From: a virus | Strand: one strand, 5' to 3' | IMG/VR virus record: IMGVR_UViG_3300020465_000014 | Coordinates: 1-64,000 of that record | DNA length: 64,000 bases | Shown here: piece after piece, positions 54,178 through 62,892 of the stretch | Layout of the letters: each line of letters begins with the position of its first letter | Numbering within the stretch: position 1 is the stretch's first letter | Made by a program: the position numbers and the translations under genes | Notes under the pieces: generated by a model | What the model saw: the letters and a program-made list of their open reading frames with translations, nothing else | What the model was told of the DNA's origin: nothing | The model's database searches: none

Positions 54178-54539
54178 TGAAGCCACCTTCCCCATGCAGA
54201 TTTAGCCACCCCTGCGGCACGTAGAATCCTCTCTCTTGTGTAAATCAAATCGTTATCATTACCTGGAGAGAAATGAACTATTGCAGTAATCAATTCAACA
54301 TCGAAATGTTCTGCGATCTCTGAGGGCAACTCAAACCTATGGATGGTTTTCAACAATTCTTCAATTGCTAAGTTCACCTGGACTCGCAATTTTATGTGGT
54401 CTTCTTCATTCCAATTAGGAACATCAGGGCATTCGCATAATCCGTTTTCTGGAACAGACGTAAACAATTTGTGCGTATGCTCAATTTGGCCTCCGCATTT
54501 TTCACAAGTGGGCGCATCTTCAGGTTTAATCGAATCCAT
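54174..54539 (-). CDS. Small zinc-binding protein
   Basis: 121 aa. CEKCGG near residue 12 and CEC near 35 could form a zinc site. The rest is helical (VQVNLAIEELLKTIHRFELP). Its stop overlaps the following start. No family recognised. Confidence 0.58.
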   Translation of the reverse strand: MDSIKPEDAPTCEKCGGQIEHTHKLFTSVPENGLCECPDVPNWNEEDHIKLRVQVNLAIEELLKTIHRFELPSEIAEHFDVELITAIVHFSPGNDNDLIYTRERILRAAGVAKSAWGRWLH

Positions 54540-54541
54540 TT

Positions 54542-54949
54542 TTACTCATCCTTAATTTGAAAATATCTTACGCCAATGTTTGCGAACACATAGAAATCTC
54601 CATTCAACTCAATGATATTTCCATCTTGCTCTCCATCTTGAATGAATCTAACAAAATCTCGAACTCCTTTAGCAATTTTGGAAGTATTGCATTCACAAGT
54701 CAATATACAACCGCATGGCAACTGGCACTTTTCCAAACCGAAGCCAATAGGCAATCTGCCAAATCTTTCAACTTGTAGCTCTTTCACTTCGTCAAGGAAC
54801 ATTTGCATATTCAATTGGATCGGTTCAGACCAATGCAATTCTAATTCTTCTGCAGTAATCTCCCATTCCTGACCCCATGCAAGTAATCTCGACATCGAAG
54901 GATGCCTGGCACTCCCTCTCGCCTTTGCTATTCGAAGAGAACATTTCAT
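54542..54949 (-). CDS. Hypothetical protein with Cys cluster
   Basis: About 135 aa from the ATG at 54949 (MKCSLRIAK), overlapping the upstream stop as ATGA. Near residues 78-90 is CQLPCGCILTCEC, a dense Cys group that may bind metal. The C terminus is beta-rich (IIELNGDFYVFANIGVRYFQ). No family recognised. Confidence 0.56.
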   Translation of the reverse strand: MKCSLRIAKARGSARHPSMSRLLAWGQEWEITAEELELHWSEPIQLNMQMFLDEVKELQVERFGRLPIGFGLEKCQLPCGCILTCECNTSKIAKGVRDFVRFIQDGEQDGNIIELNGDFYVFANIGVRYFQIKDE

Positions 54950-55251
54950 GCTATCATCTCCAGCCATCCAGATATTGAATTAGGAATGGTGGGCGATGCA
55001 GGTTTTGGGGGATGGGATTTGGCGCTACCTGCACCGCCCTTGAGGGTCTTCTTCTTCTTCTTCTTGCCCTTTGTATTCAACATTCCATCTTTGCATACAA
55101 CACAAACAACGCTGGCAATATCTGAACCTGATAATACGGAATTGGGTTTTGGTTTACCACATATTCTGCACCTGGTATTTTTTGGTGCATTTGGAAATAA
55201 CTGTAATCTCCTTTGTAGGATTCTTTTTCGAGCCTCCTCTGGAATTTCCAT
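54946..55251 (-). CDS. Zinc-ribbon protein with Lys-rich tail
   Basis: 101 aa. CRICGK and CVVCKD, 22 residues apart, form a zinc ribbon. A Lys run (GKKKKKKTLKGG) and a Pro/Ser-rich tail follow, consistent with nucleic-acid binding. Operon member with overlaps on both sides. Confidence 0.6.
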   Translation of the reverse strand: MEIPEEARKRILQRRLQLFPNAPKNTRCRICGKPKPNSVLSGSDIASVVCVVCKDGMLNTKGKKKKKKTLKGGAGSAKSHPPKPASPTIPNSISGWLEMIA

Positions 55252-55379
55252 CAGATCGCCTCCTCAAAAATCCAAAAACCAAATGAAATCATAAATGCAA
55301 TAAAACCCATCAAAGGTATAGCCTGGACAAAATCATCGATGAACTTGAAAACCTTGTTATCCCATTCGTCCTGACTCAT
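55251..55379 (-). CDS. 42-aa single-pass membrane protein
   Basis: Start at 55379 (MSQDEWDNK), overlapping the upstream stop as TAATG; the longer frame to 55445 is rejected for that reason. One hydrophobic helix at about 20-38 (AIPLMGFIAFMISFGFWIF) ends near the C terminus. Confidence 0.55.
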   Translation of the reverse strand: MSQDEWDNKVFKFIDDFVQAIPLMGFIAFMISFGFWIFEEAI

Positions 55380-55642
55380 TATTTCGACCTCCTTAATGTC
55401 GAACACATCTTCGAGATTGGTTGGGCGCTGTTGGTGCAAGAGCAATTCTCAGGGCATGGGCCATGAACCCACTCTTCAGCAACGGGCTGACTCGCAGACA
55501 TTTTCCATAATTTCCTTGCGTGGAATATTAGTCCGCAAGTTTGGCAAGCCCTCCAAATAAAGCCAGGCTTAATTGGCATTTCAACTCCACAACATCTCAA
55601 CGTCTGAGGAGAGCCACCAGTAAACACTCCCTCATCACTCAT
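55379..55642 (-). CDS. Small Cys-rich zinc protein
   Basis: 87 aa from the ATG at 55642. CCGVEM near 18, CQTCGL near 33, and a second group CPENCSC. At least two CxxC-type pairs suggest a zinc ribbon. The stop overlaps the next start. Not recognised as a family. Confidence 0.58.
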   Translation of the reverse strand: MSDEGVFTGGSPQTLRCCGVEMPIKPGFIWRACQTCGLIFHARKLWKMSASQPVAEEWVHGPCPENCSCTNSAQPISKMCSTLRRSK

Positions 55643-55880
55643 CTTGAACACCTAATTTTTTCATTCGTTGCTCAAGCAACCTGTTCAATTGAACACTTAC
55701 TCTCTCAACCGCAGTATTGAATCTTCTATGCGATACAGGATCTATTGGCTTACCTGCAGAATCAAGTCCAGCATTGTATTTTTCAGCCAAAGAAGATAAA
55801 TCGCCCATAGAGCTACCGTTGCCATGAATAAGATAACGTAGGATTTGATATTCAACCTCAGTCGCATTTTTTGGTTTCAT
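55635..55880 (-). CDS. Small helical protein, possible HTH
   Basis: 81 aa. Begins KPKNATEVEYQILRYLIHGN, and continues MGDLSSLAEKYNAGLDSAG, which reads like the first helices of a winged-helix domain. The rest is helical, ending KKLGVQDE. DNA binding is possible, not shown. Operon member. Confidence 0.55.
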   Translation of the reverse strand: MKPKNATEVEYQILRYLIHGNGSSMGDLSSLAEKYNAGLDSAGKPIDPVSHRRFNTAVERVSVQLNRLLEQRMKKLGVQDE

Positions 55881-56119
55881 AGCGGTGGCCTCCTCTCGAC
55901 AACAGCTACATTCATCACAGCCCGAAAAGGAAGAGAACCCCAGGGCGAATTATCAATCAAATCCTGATTGCCACCTTCTAACGTCTCATAGTAGTAATAG
56001 AACGTCCTCATTTGGGATAATGGAATCTGATAACGCATATCCCAATCTAAATCAGAGATGATTTTGAATCTCCATAATTCATCTGCAGGTTTGTTTATTC
56101 CAGTATCTCTTGCTTTCAT
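55877..56119 (-). CDS. Hypothetical 80-aa protein
   Basis: Rich in aromatic residues (MRTFYYYYETLEGG; WRFKIISDLDWDMRYQ). No motif recognised. It overlaps neighbours on both sides by 4 nt, which supports translation. Confidence 0.55.
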   Translation of the reverse strand: MKARDTGINKPADELWRFKIISDLDWDMRYQIPLSQMRTFYYYYETLEGGNQDLIDNSPWGSLPFRAVMNVAVVERRPPL

Positions 56120-56355
56120 GCTGAATCCTCCTGATGTGGCGCATAAGCGTCAGGATGAAGTTGTATTGGAGGCAAACCCTGGTCGATACGTTGAATCTGA
56201 TTCCATCTGTCGAAGCATGGCTTGCAGATAGGTTCACGATCTCCTTCAGGATGATACTTGCCATCTTTGATTCTTATTGATGGGACTTTGTGAGGATTGT
56301 AGGAAATCATGTTTCCACATACACAACAATTACTCCAGACCAAAATAAAATCCAT
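56116..56355 (-). CDS. Small zinc-finger protein
   Basis: 79 aa with CCVCGN near residue 10 and CKPC near 45, a probable four-Cys zinc site of the HNH/ribbon type. The tail is polar with several His. No family recognised. Confidence 0.58.
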   Translation of the reverse strand: MDFILVWSNCCVCGNMISYNPHKVPSIRIKDGKYHPEGDREPICKPCFDRWNQIQRIDQGLPPIQLHPDAYAPHQEDSA

Positions 56356-56826
56356 TTAAGCAACCTCCTCCATTCTTTCGAGATCTAATTCGAGAACACC
56401 TATGTTCATGTGCAATGCTGTTTGAACACAAGCAACGCATACATCGACACATCGAAGTTCAGTAGCGACTGGATTAACACCGCAGAAAGTGCATTTTTTT
56501 TCTGATAGAGCTATTGATTCGAGTTGACTTGTTAGAACTCTGGTTTTATCTTCGAAGAAGTAGCCCTGGTCTTCTGCAGGTTTAGAAGCCTCTTTGAATC
56601 CAGGCTGATATTCTGCATCCCAACACCGATGATGCCACCAATCGCCACCTTCGATGTCGTTTGCACGACCTGTAATCTTGCCATAGCCGTCATAAGTTCC
56701 GATTGTAATATTGCCGTCTGCTTCAAGGCAAACAGCCTTGCTTTGCCACTTCAGGTAATTCTCTAATCCGAAGTGTGCTTTGATTGATTCTCCGCAACCT
56801 CTGCAGTTGAATGAAAATAACCCCAT
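56356..56826 (-). CDS. Protein with two zinc-ribbon motifs
   Basis: 156 aa. The N terminus CRGCGESIKAH with the later WWHHRCW (about 80) forms one possible Cys/His site; CTFCGVNP and CVDVCVAC near 115-140 form a second. It ends with an acidic helix. Probably nucleic-acid or protein binding. Function unknown. Confidence 0.6.
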   Translation of the reverse strand: MGLFSFNCRGCGESIKAHFGLENYLKWQSKAVCLEADGNITIGTYDGYGKITGRANDIEGGDWWHHRCWDAEYQPGFKEASKPAEDQGYFFEDKTRVLTSQLESIALSEKKCTFCGVNPVATELRCVDVCVACVQTALHMNIGVLELDLERMEEVA

Positions 56827-57143
56827 TAGTTCACCAACCTTGAATCACAAATAACAACATTTCCAACCGCATAATCTTGAAATCCGTTTGCTCGAAGAAT
56901 AATAGTTCCAGCCATGTTAGGTTGTAAATTACGTAGTTTGCCTTCTTCATTAACAAGCATAATTAGATCCTTTGCGTCAATGTTGATTTCACCATAGGCC
57001 ATATTTAGTCGAGGAATAGTCACTATTTCGACATATCCTCCTACAAGGGATTGCATTTCCTCCAGGGTGAAAGGTTCATCTCTTTCGATTGAAACCACTT
57101 CTCTCTGCTCTGCATCATCAATTGGAAACAAATATGCCAGCAT
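56826..57143 (-). CDS. Hypothetical protein, DUF3846-like
   Basis: 105 aa. The order MLAYLFPIDD, EPFTLEEMQSLVGGYVEIVTI, then DLIMLVNEEGKLRNLQPN and GTIILR resembles the DUF3846 family of small phage/plasmid proteins (LEEMQ..VGGYIE and LVNEEGKL..LP.N). The role of that family is unknown. Assignment is from pattern recall only. Confidence 0.58.
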   Translation of the reverse strand: MLAYLFPIDDAEQREVVSIERDEPFTLEEMQSLVGGYVEIVTIPRLNMAYGEINIDAKDLIMLVNEEGKLRNLQPNMAGTIILRANGFQDYAVGNVVICDSRLVN

Positions 57144-57145
57144 CT

Positions 57146-57679
57146 TCAGACCCCCAACATTGCCATAACCTTCACAAGAATGACCCTTTTTTGTTGCTGA
57201 TTCATTCCGAGCATAAGTGAACGGATTTCTTGAACAGTCATGTCTGCAATTTTGTTTGCATTTTCTCTATCGATCTTATTCATTGCCGCCTTGTCGGATT
57301 TTGCGCCTCTTGCTGAAATATCTTCGAGATTCCACTTGTTTAATGATAGGCGAGAGCCTGTAAACATCAAATGCTCTCCACGTTCTTTTGCTTCTTCGAT
57401 TTCGTTAGTTTGACGTGCAAGTATCATTTCTGCGCCTTCTTCAACGCCTTCTTCGGTGATACTGCCAACATATTTCAGATTGAACGGAAGATAAGCTGTT
57501 TTGAAAGAACCATCTTCGTCTCTTTCAACATTGACTTCATATTGAGTCCCAACAGCGCCACCCTTTGTTTTAGCAGATGCTTTGAACACCAACGCTTCGA
57601 ACTTTTCATCATACCAAACAACGCTTTTTCCTTCCTGGCGCTGACCTGCATAAGTCCACAATTCAACACCTTCACTCAT
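57146..57679 (-). CDS. Hypothetical 177-aa protein
   Basis: Beta-rich first half (FEALVFKASAKTKGGAVGTQ, then TAYLPFNLKYVGSI) and helical second half with a C-terminal helix VQEIRSLMLGMNQQQKRVI. No family recognised. The start overlaps the preceding gene by 4 nt. Confidence 0.58.
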   Translation of the reverse strand: MSEGVELWTYAGQRQEGKSVVWYDEKFEALVFKASAKTKGGAVGTQYEVNVERDEDGSFKTAYLPFNLKYVGSITEEGVEEGAEMILARQTNEIEEAKERGEHLMFTGSRLSLNKWNLEDISARGAKSDKAAMNKIDRENANKIADMTVQEIRSLMLGMNQQQKRVILVKVMAMLGV

Positions 57680-58230
57680 TCTTGCTCGCCTCCGTCTTCA
57701 GGTGCTTTGCCAAAACGAATTACATCGAATCCGCCATTTTGGTTTGCATCAGGATAAGGATAACCATTGATTCCTTCAGGACTCCACATTACAACGTAAA
57801 GGTAGTCCTTTGGGGGATAATACAATTTTGCATTTTGGTTATTTTCACCAAGATACAAGCGATCTATTTTGCTACCTCGACCCAACTGAGGATGACCGCC
57901 ATAATCTGCGGCGATTGTAATGCAACTTGCCCTCCAGCCTTCTTCTTCGCTGGAATCTTGAACTTCACCTTCAATAAAAGATTCAGTCGACATGATAGTG
58001 ACCTTGCCACCATTTCCAAAAACTCCATCGTATTCATCAGACAAAATCATTACATTATCATAAGATCTAACAACCATCCCTGGCTTTAGGTCTTCACCCT
58101 TTACCAAAAGAGGCAAAATGTCCTCCTCTTTCACACCAGGTCGAGTTTTCCACTCAACCAGAGCATTACGTTCAAACTTCTTTTCTCCATCGTTCCAAAA
58201 AGGAACACCACCATTCGCTATTTGCGCCAT
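57676..58230 (-). CDS. Hypothetical 184-aa protein, first gene of the minus-strand operon
   Basis: Acidic, beta-rich (GMVVRSYDNVMILSDEYDG, KVTIMSTESFIEGEV, YPPKDYLYVVMWSPEGING). No family recognised. It is divergent from DUF932 and shares with it a 182-nt control region that holds an inverted repeat. Confidence 0.6.
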   Translation of the reverse strand: MAQIANGGVPFWNDGEKKFERNALVEWKTRPGVKEEDILPLLVKGEDLKPGMVVRSYDNVMILSDEYDGVFGNGGKVTIMSTESFIEGEVQDSSEEEGWRASCITIAADYGGHPQLGRGSKIDRLYLGENNQNAKLYYPPKDYLYVVMWSPEGINGYPYPDANQNGGFDVIRFGKAPEDGGEQE

Positions 58231-58285
58231 ATTTGCATCGGTAGCGTCTCCCGCCTATAACCTTTGGTATTGTTTAGCTTTCTTT

Positions 58286-58312
58286 ACGCAAAATCTCCAA
58301 TTTGCCTTGCGT
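58286..58312. promoter_or_regulatory. Inverted repeat in the divergent control region
   Basis: ACGCAA at 58286-58291 pairs with TTGCGT at 58307-58312 across a 15-nt spacer. The region 58231-58412 holds no other convincing gene, so the repeat is a candidate operator for both divergent units. Confidence 0.4.
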
Positions 58313-58412
58313 CATGCGAAAAGAGCAAAATTATCTGACGTTAAAGAATCAATTATCAAATCGGCAGGTAGCAAACGAAGCGTTTATGGTCTCGGTTCGT
58401 TTGGGTTGCACT

Positions 58413-59198
58413 ATGACCGAGAACCGAAGTGCGAGCATGATGTGCGGTGCAAAAGATGCAACTTATGACCTGGTGGCAAGATACCAGCCACCAAAAGCAA
58501 CAACAACTTATGCGCCTGTAAGCCATACAGATTTGATAGATCTAATCCGAGACCAAAGCGAAATAAAATTGCCTGATTACAATTTTAGAGATGAGAACTT
58601 TGGTTTGACTCCTTTGAATGGAGAGAACTCAGGTGCGAAATTGTTTGGTGTAATGACCTGGGAAAACGAAACAAGTCCAGAAATGGGTCTTTCAATTGGA
58701 TTTAGAAACTCATACGACCAATCTCTCGCAGTAGGTTTGGTCGCTGGATCTAAAGTGTTTGTATGTTCTAACCTAATGTTCAATGGAGACATCATGGTTA
58801 CTCGAAAACATACAGGTGACGTTCTCGGTGATATTGAGGAAATGATTAGCTCGACACTCGAACTTGCACCTATGAAGCACCGAGACATTATTGCCGACTC
58901 AACCTTGATGAAAGAGCATGATATGTCTTCAGACCAGGCATTCTCAATCTTTGGCATGGCATACGGCAGAGGGATTCTTCGACCAAGACAACTACTACGT
59001 GCAAAAAATGCGTGGGAAAAACCTCCACAAGAGGAGTTCGAAGATAGAAACCTATGGTCTGTTTACAATGCAATTACAGAGGCTTTGAAATCCTCCTCTC
59101 CAAGAGACGTGATGGAAAACCACACCAGAAGCCACCATTTGATGATGAACGAAGGAATCCAAATTGCAGAAGGATTGAATCCTCGGCAGGTGGCATGA
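58413..59198 (+). CDS. DUF932 family phage/plasmid-like protein
   Basis: 261 aa from the ATG at 58413 (MTENRSAS); an upstream frame to 58302 exists but has no family match. The order YAPVSHTDLIDLIRDQ, then SIGFRNSYDQSLAVGLVAGSKVFVCSNLMF, then MVTRKHTGDVLGDIEEMI is the DUF932 signature, found widely in phages and plasmids; function unproven, often placed near recombination or DNA-modification genes. It leads the plus-strand operon. Confidence 0.8.
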   Translation: MTENRSASMMCGAKDATYDLVARYQPPKATTTYAPVSHTDLIDLIRDQSEIKLPDYNFRDENFGLTPLNGENSGAKLFGVMTWENETSPEMGLSIGFRNSYDQSLAVGLVAGSKVFVCSNLMFNGDIMVTRKHTGDVLGDIEEMISSTLELAPMKHRDIIADSTLMKEHDMSSDQAFSIFGMAYGRGILRPRQLLRAKNAWEKPPQEEFEDRNLWSVYNAITEALKSSSPRDVMENHTRSHHLMMNEGIQIAEGLNPRQVA

Positions 59199-59342
59199 AT
59201 GGATAGATTCGCATTGCCAAAAGAAGGCCGAATCAGAAAGCGAGATGATGAAATGTGCTGTGGCTTCCTTTGGGGTCAATTCATGGATGCCAACATCGAT
59301 GAATTAGTCAACTTCTGTCCTTCATGTGGTGAAGCAGTATGA
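59199..59342 (+). CDS. 47-aa Cys-containing protein
   Basis: The ATG directly follows the upstream TGA. Contains CCGF near 20 and CPSC near 40-43, so a compact zinc site. The last codons overlap the next ATG (ATGA). Confidence 0.6.
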   Translation: MDRFALPKEGRIRKRDDEMCCGFLWGQFMDANIDELVNFCPSCGEAV

Positions 59343-59740
59343 GTATAGATCGCAGATACAAAGTCGATAGAGACATGATTGCCAGTATGAGGGAAATGCG
59401 CCTCCTGGGTAATTCATATCAAAAGATTGCTGACGAGCATGGAGTATCTTACTACACCGCCTATTATTGGATAAATGATGAAGCGAGGGCGGCAAAACGT
59501 GCAAAGAATGCAAAGAGAAGATACTCTCCAGGCGACAAAGCAAGAGTTCAACGAGACATGGCAAAGCGCAGAGAAAATTGGAATGCAAATCCAGATTCTA
59601 AATTGAGACATACAATTCAATCCGCTAAAGGAGAAAAAAGAGCCAAGAGAAAAACGGTGAAAGGAATGAGTATGGCAGATGCAGAAAAATTGCTACGCTC
59701 AGGCAAACTCGATATTCCAAATAACAAGATGGGTGAGTAA
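59339..59740 (+). CDS. HTH DNA-binding protein
   Basis: 133 aa. Residues about 10-45 form a clear helix-turn-helix of homeodomain-like/transposase type: MIASMREMRLLGNSYQKIAD, EHGVSYYTAYYWI. The remainder is very basic (RAAKRAKNAKRRYS, EKRAKRKTVKG), fitting DNA binding. It may be a regulator or a small recombination accessory protein. Confidence 0.68.
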   Translation: MSIDRRYKVDRDMIASMREMRLLGNSYQKIADEHGVSYYTAYYWINDEARAAKRAKNAKRRYSPGDKARVQRDMAKRRENWNANPDSKLRHTIQSAKGEKRAKRKTVKGMSMADAEKLLRSGKLDIPNNKMGE

Positions 59741-60223
59741 ATGACTTCAGGAGAATATACAAAATTGGTTAATGGCCTGGGTGCAATAATTGACGAGGCA
59801 GAGAGAGGCTTCCTTTCGATTGACGATCTAAGAGAATTACATTCAGACATGGAAGATTTGTCTTGTGTAATAGTCACCACACCTGCTCGAAACAAAGTAG
59901 TTAACGAATTGATACATTTAGCAAAGGCAATTGCTGAAGGTGCAGAAGATCCAACCATTTTAGACAACATCGAAAAAATAGGTTTGGAAATCACATCGAT
60001 AGATGAAGGAGGCATATACGTTGATTCAACAGATGGGCCAGTATTCGTCCCACACTTTGAAGGCAAGGGAAGATGCACTACTTCAGGCTGTCTTGAACCA
60101 GCCATGCCGACTCCATTTACTGATGAAGACGGCAATAACATTCCTCATCCGTCAGGTTTGTGCATGGATTGCTACCAATCGCATAAACAAGACCTAAGAG
60201 ATGGCAAGGAGTTGATAGAATGA
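59741..60223 (+). CDS. Hypothetical acidic protein with C-terminal zinc motif
   Basis: 160 aa. Helical, acidic first 110 residues, then CTTSGC and CMDC near 113-150, a possible zinc site ending in YQSHKQDLRDGKE. No family recognised. It follows the HTH gene with no gap. Confidence 0.58.
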   Translation: MTSGEYTKLVNGLGAIIDEAERGFLSIDDLRELHSDMEDLSCVIVTTPARNKVVNELIHLAKAIAEGAEDPTILDNIEKIGLEITSIDEGGIYVDSTDGPVFVPHFEGKGRCTTSGCLEPAMPTPFTDEDGNNIPHPSGLCMDCYQSHKQDLRDGKELIE

Positions 60224-60510
60224 GCAAAAAAGCAAGCGCAAAGAGATTATCAGAATTATTAGGAATACCAGAACATAAGCCGATTGTAGGAGGAACACTA
60301 TCGAGAGATTGGCTGTTTACTTTGTATGAAGCAATCGTCAAACAATGTGAAAACCATCCAGGAGAGCTACAAGACAAAAAGTTGGGAAAACACAAGTTGG
60401 TTATTGCCATGTTTGACGTTTTAGAATTGCCAGGCGCAGAGAATCATATTTCTGCAGGTGGAACAGTCAAAGGATCTGCTTTGGTTGAAATAATCCAGGC
60501 TTTAGAATAA
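60220..60510 (+). CDS. Small hypothetical protein
   Basis: 96 aa, mixed charge, helical at both ends (KRLSELLGIPEH; KGSALVEIIQALE). No motif recognised. Its ATG overlaps the previous stop. Its stop abuts the convergent gene at 60511. Confidence 0.56.
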   Translation: MSKKASAKRLSELLGIPEHKPIVGGTLSRDWLFTLYEAIVKQCENHPGELQDKKLGKHKLVIAMFDVLELPGAENHISAGGTVKGSALVEIIQALE

Positions 60511-62892
60511 TCATTGAATGTTAAAACGCTTTTTGTAATCAGCAATCGATGCAGATTTAGTGGACTTATTCCAAAGTATGAACCTGGATAAAGCACCTGC
60601 TGAAGTAGGGTCATTCCAGTTCTCATTTACTTGATGTCGCTTGAGATAATTGCGCTTTCTAATCGGGTCATTGTGCAGGGTATAGTCAGAATATCCTCTG
60701 CCACCAAAATGTGTTGTCTTCTTCGAACCATCATCAAAGGTAAAAACTGCCTTCATTTTTTTCGAATCCAAATTGGAAGTTGAAAATTGAACGTCTGCGA
60801 TCTCTTTCCTTTTCATGTATATTGGGAAAATCTTTGGCTTCTTCTTCTTGCCATCCAAAATCCTACGCCTCCGTCCTTTGGACATATCGCTGATAGGCCA
60901 TTTTATTTTGCCAGCCTTTGTGAATCCTGGTGAACGCCAAGATGTCGAAAGGCGAATTGGCCTTGTTAATGGCGATTCCATATCCAAATTATTTTCCTTC
61001 GATTTGTAGTTCGAATCTAATTCTGTCTTAGGCCAGCCAAAGTTCAAATTATCGACATCGAATCCAGCATTCCATGCTTTATTCCAGATTGGGTCTTTAC
61101 CTCGTCTTCCGTAAATAACACGGGTTCGCAAATTTTCGTCTTTGGCTTTGCTGAAATCAAAGGAAACATAGACGGCCTCGTAATCTTTGAAACTTAGAAC
61201 TCTTGCACGAAGTTTGACTCCATCAGCGTCAGAACCTTTTGGGAATCGAATAGCTCTAATTTGTTCAGCATAGTCCTTTGCGGCCTTTCTCCTATCAATT
61301 AAGCCCAAATTAGGGTCAGTAATCGCATTGATTGTGTAAGGCGTATATGTCTTCTTTCCCTTAGTTTGGGTTTCAAATAAACGAGTTCTCAAAGGACTTC
61401 TTCCAGGTCGCAATAGATCCTTTGCTCTTTTCTCATTTTCTCGAACCATGTCTTCAAACGTCTTTGAATTGTTGGAGTCCTTGTCTGAAATCCAGCGCCC
61501 TTTTTTGTTGTCCCACTTTAGCAATTTAGCCTGTTCAGCACCCTTCCGTTTGAGAAAAAATGCTGGTGGCGGTAGCACCAGGTTTCTATCGAAAAATTGT
61601 TCAGCATTGAAATCTTCACCAACATAAACAGCGTCTTCATTTACTCCATTGTTTTCAAGTATTTCCTGTCTCCTTTTCAGAGATTCTTCTAATCTTGTAA
61701 TCAAGGCAATGTGCATCGGAGATCCTAATTCAAACGATTTTTCATCCCAATCCTTGTAATCTTGCCACCACCACTTGCCGTCAATATCCTTAGATGGCAA
61801 GTATTTGCGAGTATCGAAATCTCCCTCATAACTCTGCAGTTTCATTGCTTCCAACAAAACAGGAATCTCTTTTTGTAATTCATCAAGTTCTTGTTTTCTG
61901 GAGTTTATTTCATACCAATCTGCAGAAGCCCTTGAAGTATCAATCAATTCATTGGTATTATCAGTAATTTTTCTGCGTGAAAATCCCTTTCCGCCACGTC
62001 CAGAAGTAGGCGAATCCAAAGAACCCGTATAATCGTCATTGAGAGCCTCTTGTATTCTCATTCGTAAAGGCTCGTCAACATCGACTGGATTACCCATGCG
62101 ATCTGTAAAAATTAGATTATCCCCTCGATATAGGCTTCTTCTTTTGCCATTGGGTTCTCCTTTGGTCTTTCCCGATTCAATCCCATTTCTGTATCTTACT
62201 CCGATTTCCAGTCCTTCATCATCCAACCAGACATCTTCCATCTCAACTCGAATATCGGCATTTGCCAATATCTCAAATCCTTCTTTTGCGATTTTTTGTT
62301 TTTCGAATCGACTTCCACCTTTTTGAGTTTGATTTTCAATCCATTCATTGAGTTCAGTATCAGACAACTTGCGAAGATATGGTTGCCTTCTAAGTCCTTC
62401 GTTAGCCAAAGCATCTGCGGCTTCGGCAAGCAATCTTGCATTTTCTGCCTTTTTCCGTAAATCTTCAATATCGTATGCAGATGCAATTTGCTGTTCTAAA
62501 CTTAGGTTTCCTTCGACATCGACATTTCTAACCCATTTGACTCGAACACTTTGCTGAACACTACCCCTCAAAGGAACATCAAGGTATCTTGAGCCTTTTT
62601 TACGGACTGGATATTTTATTTTACGTTCTAATTGTTGTGCAACGTATCGAGGGTCGAATCTATCTCTAAACTCAGGTTTAATTCTGACCGCTATGAAGTT
62701 TCTCGGCAGATCGTCAAGTTCCATAGAAGAATCATATTGGAATACTCTGCCACCAATACGGACAATTATTGCATCTCCATCTTGTAGCTCTTTCTTCGGT
62801 TTAGTTGCCGCCCTCTCTCTGGAAGTTCTTGCCGCCGCACCTGTCCAAATGACTTCATCTTGCCAAACTTCGGCAATATCGTTCAACTTCAT
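60511..62892 (-). CDS. 793-aa protein with giant-virus-like C-terminal domain
   Basis: The first 700 residues are basic and unrecognised, with a coiled coil near 140-180. The last about 81 residues follow the pattern FTFDDGSKKTTHFGGRGYSD, YTLHNDP, RKRNYLKRHQVNENWNDP, AGALSRFILWNK, then ADYKKRF. I recall this as a conserved family of nucleocytoplasmic giant viruses and algae (DUF5754-like); its role is unknown. Presence here supports a virus-like nature. The ATG overlaps the upstream membrane gene. Confidence 0.7.
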   Translation of the reverse strand: MKLNDIAEVWQDEVIWTGAAARTSRERAATKPKKELQDGDAIIVRIGGRVFQYDSSMELDDLPRNFIAVRIKPEFRDRFDPRYVAQQLERKIKYPVRKKGSRYLDVPLRGSVQQSVRVKWVRNVDVEGNLSLEQQIASAYDIEDLRKKAENARLLAEAADALANEGLRRQPYLRKLSDTELNEWIENQTQKGGSRFEKQKIAKEGFEILANADIRVEMEDVWLDDEGLEIGVRYRNGIESGKTKGEPNGKRRSLYRGDNLIFTDRMGNPVDVDEPLRMRIQEALNDDYTGSLDSPTSGRGGKGFSRRKITDNTNELIDTSRASADWYEINSRKQELDELQKEIPVLLEAMKLQSYEGDFDTRKYLPSKDIDGKWWWQDYKDWDEKSFELGSPMHIALITRLEESLKRRQEILENNGVNEDAVYVGEDFNAEQFFDRNLVLPPPAFFLKRKGAEQAKLLKWDNKKGRWISDKDSNNSKTFEDMVRENEKRAKDLLRPGRSPLRTRLFETQTKGKKTYTPYTINAITDPNLGLIDRRKAAKDYAEQIRAIRFPKGSDADGVKLRARVLSFKDYEAVYVSFDFSKAKDENLRTRVIYGRRGKDPIWNKAWNAGFDVDNLNFGWPKTELDSNYKSKENNLDMESPLTRPIRLSTSWRSPGFTKAGKIKWPISDMSKGRRRRILDGKKKKPKIFPIYMKRKEIADVQFSTSNLDSKKMKAVFTFDDGSKKTTHFGGRGYSDYTLHNDPIRKRNYLKRHQVNENWNDPTSAGALSRFILWNKSTKSASIADYKKRFNIQ

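Noticed and set aside
58302-58412. Longer N terminus for DUF932
   Set aside because: It would run through the inverted repeat of the divergent control region, and its sequence has no family match.
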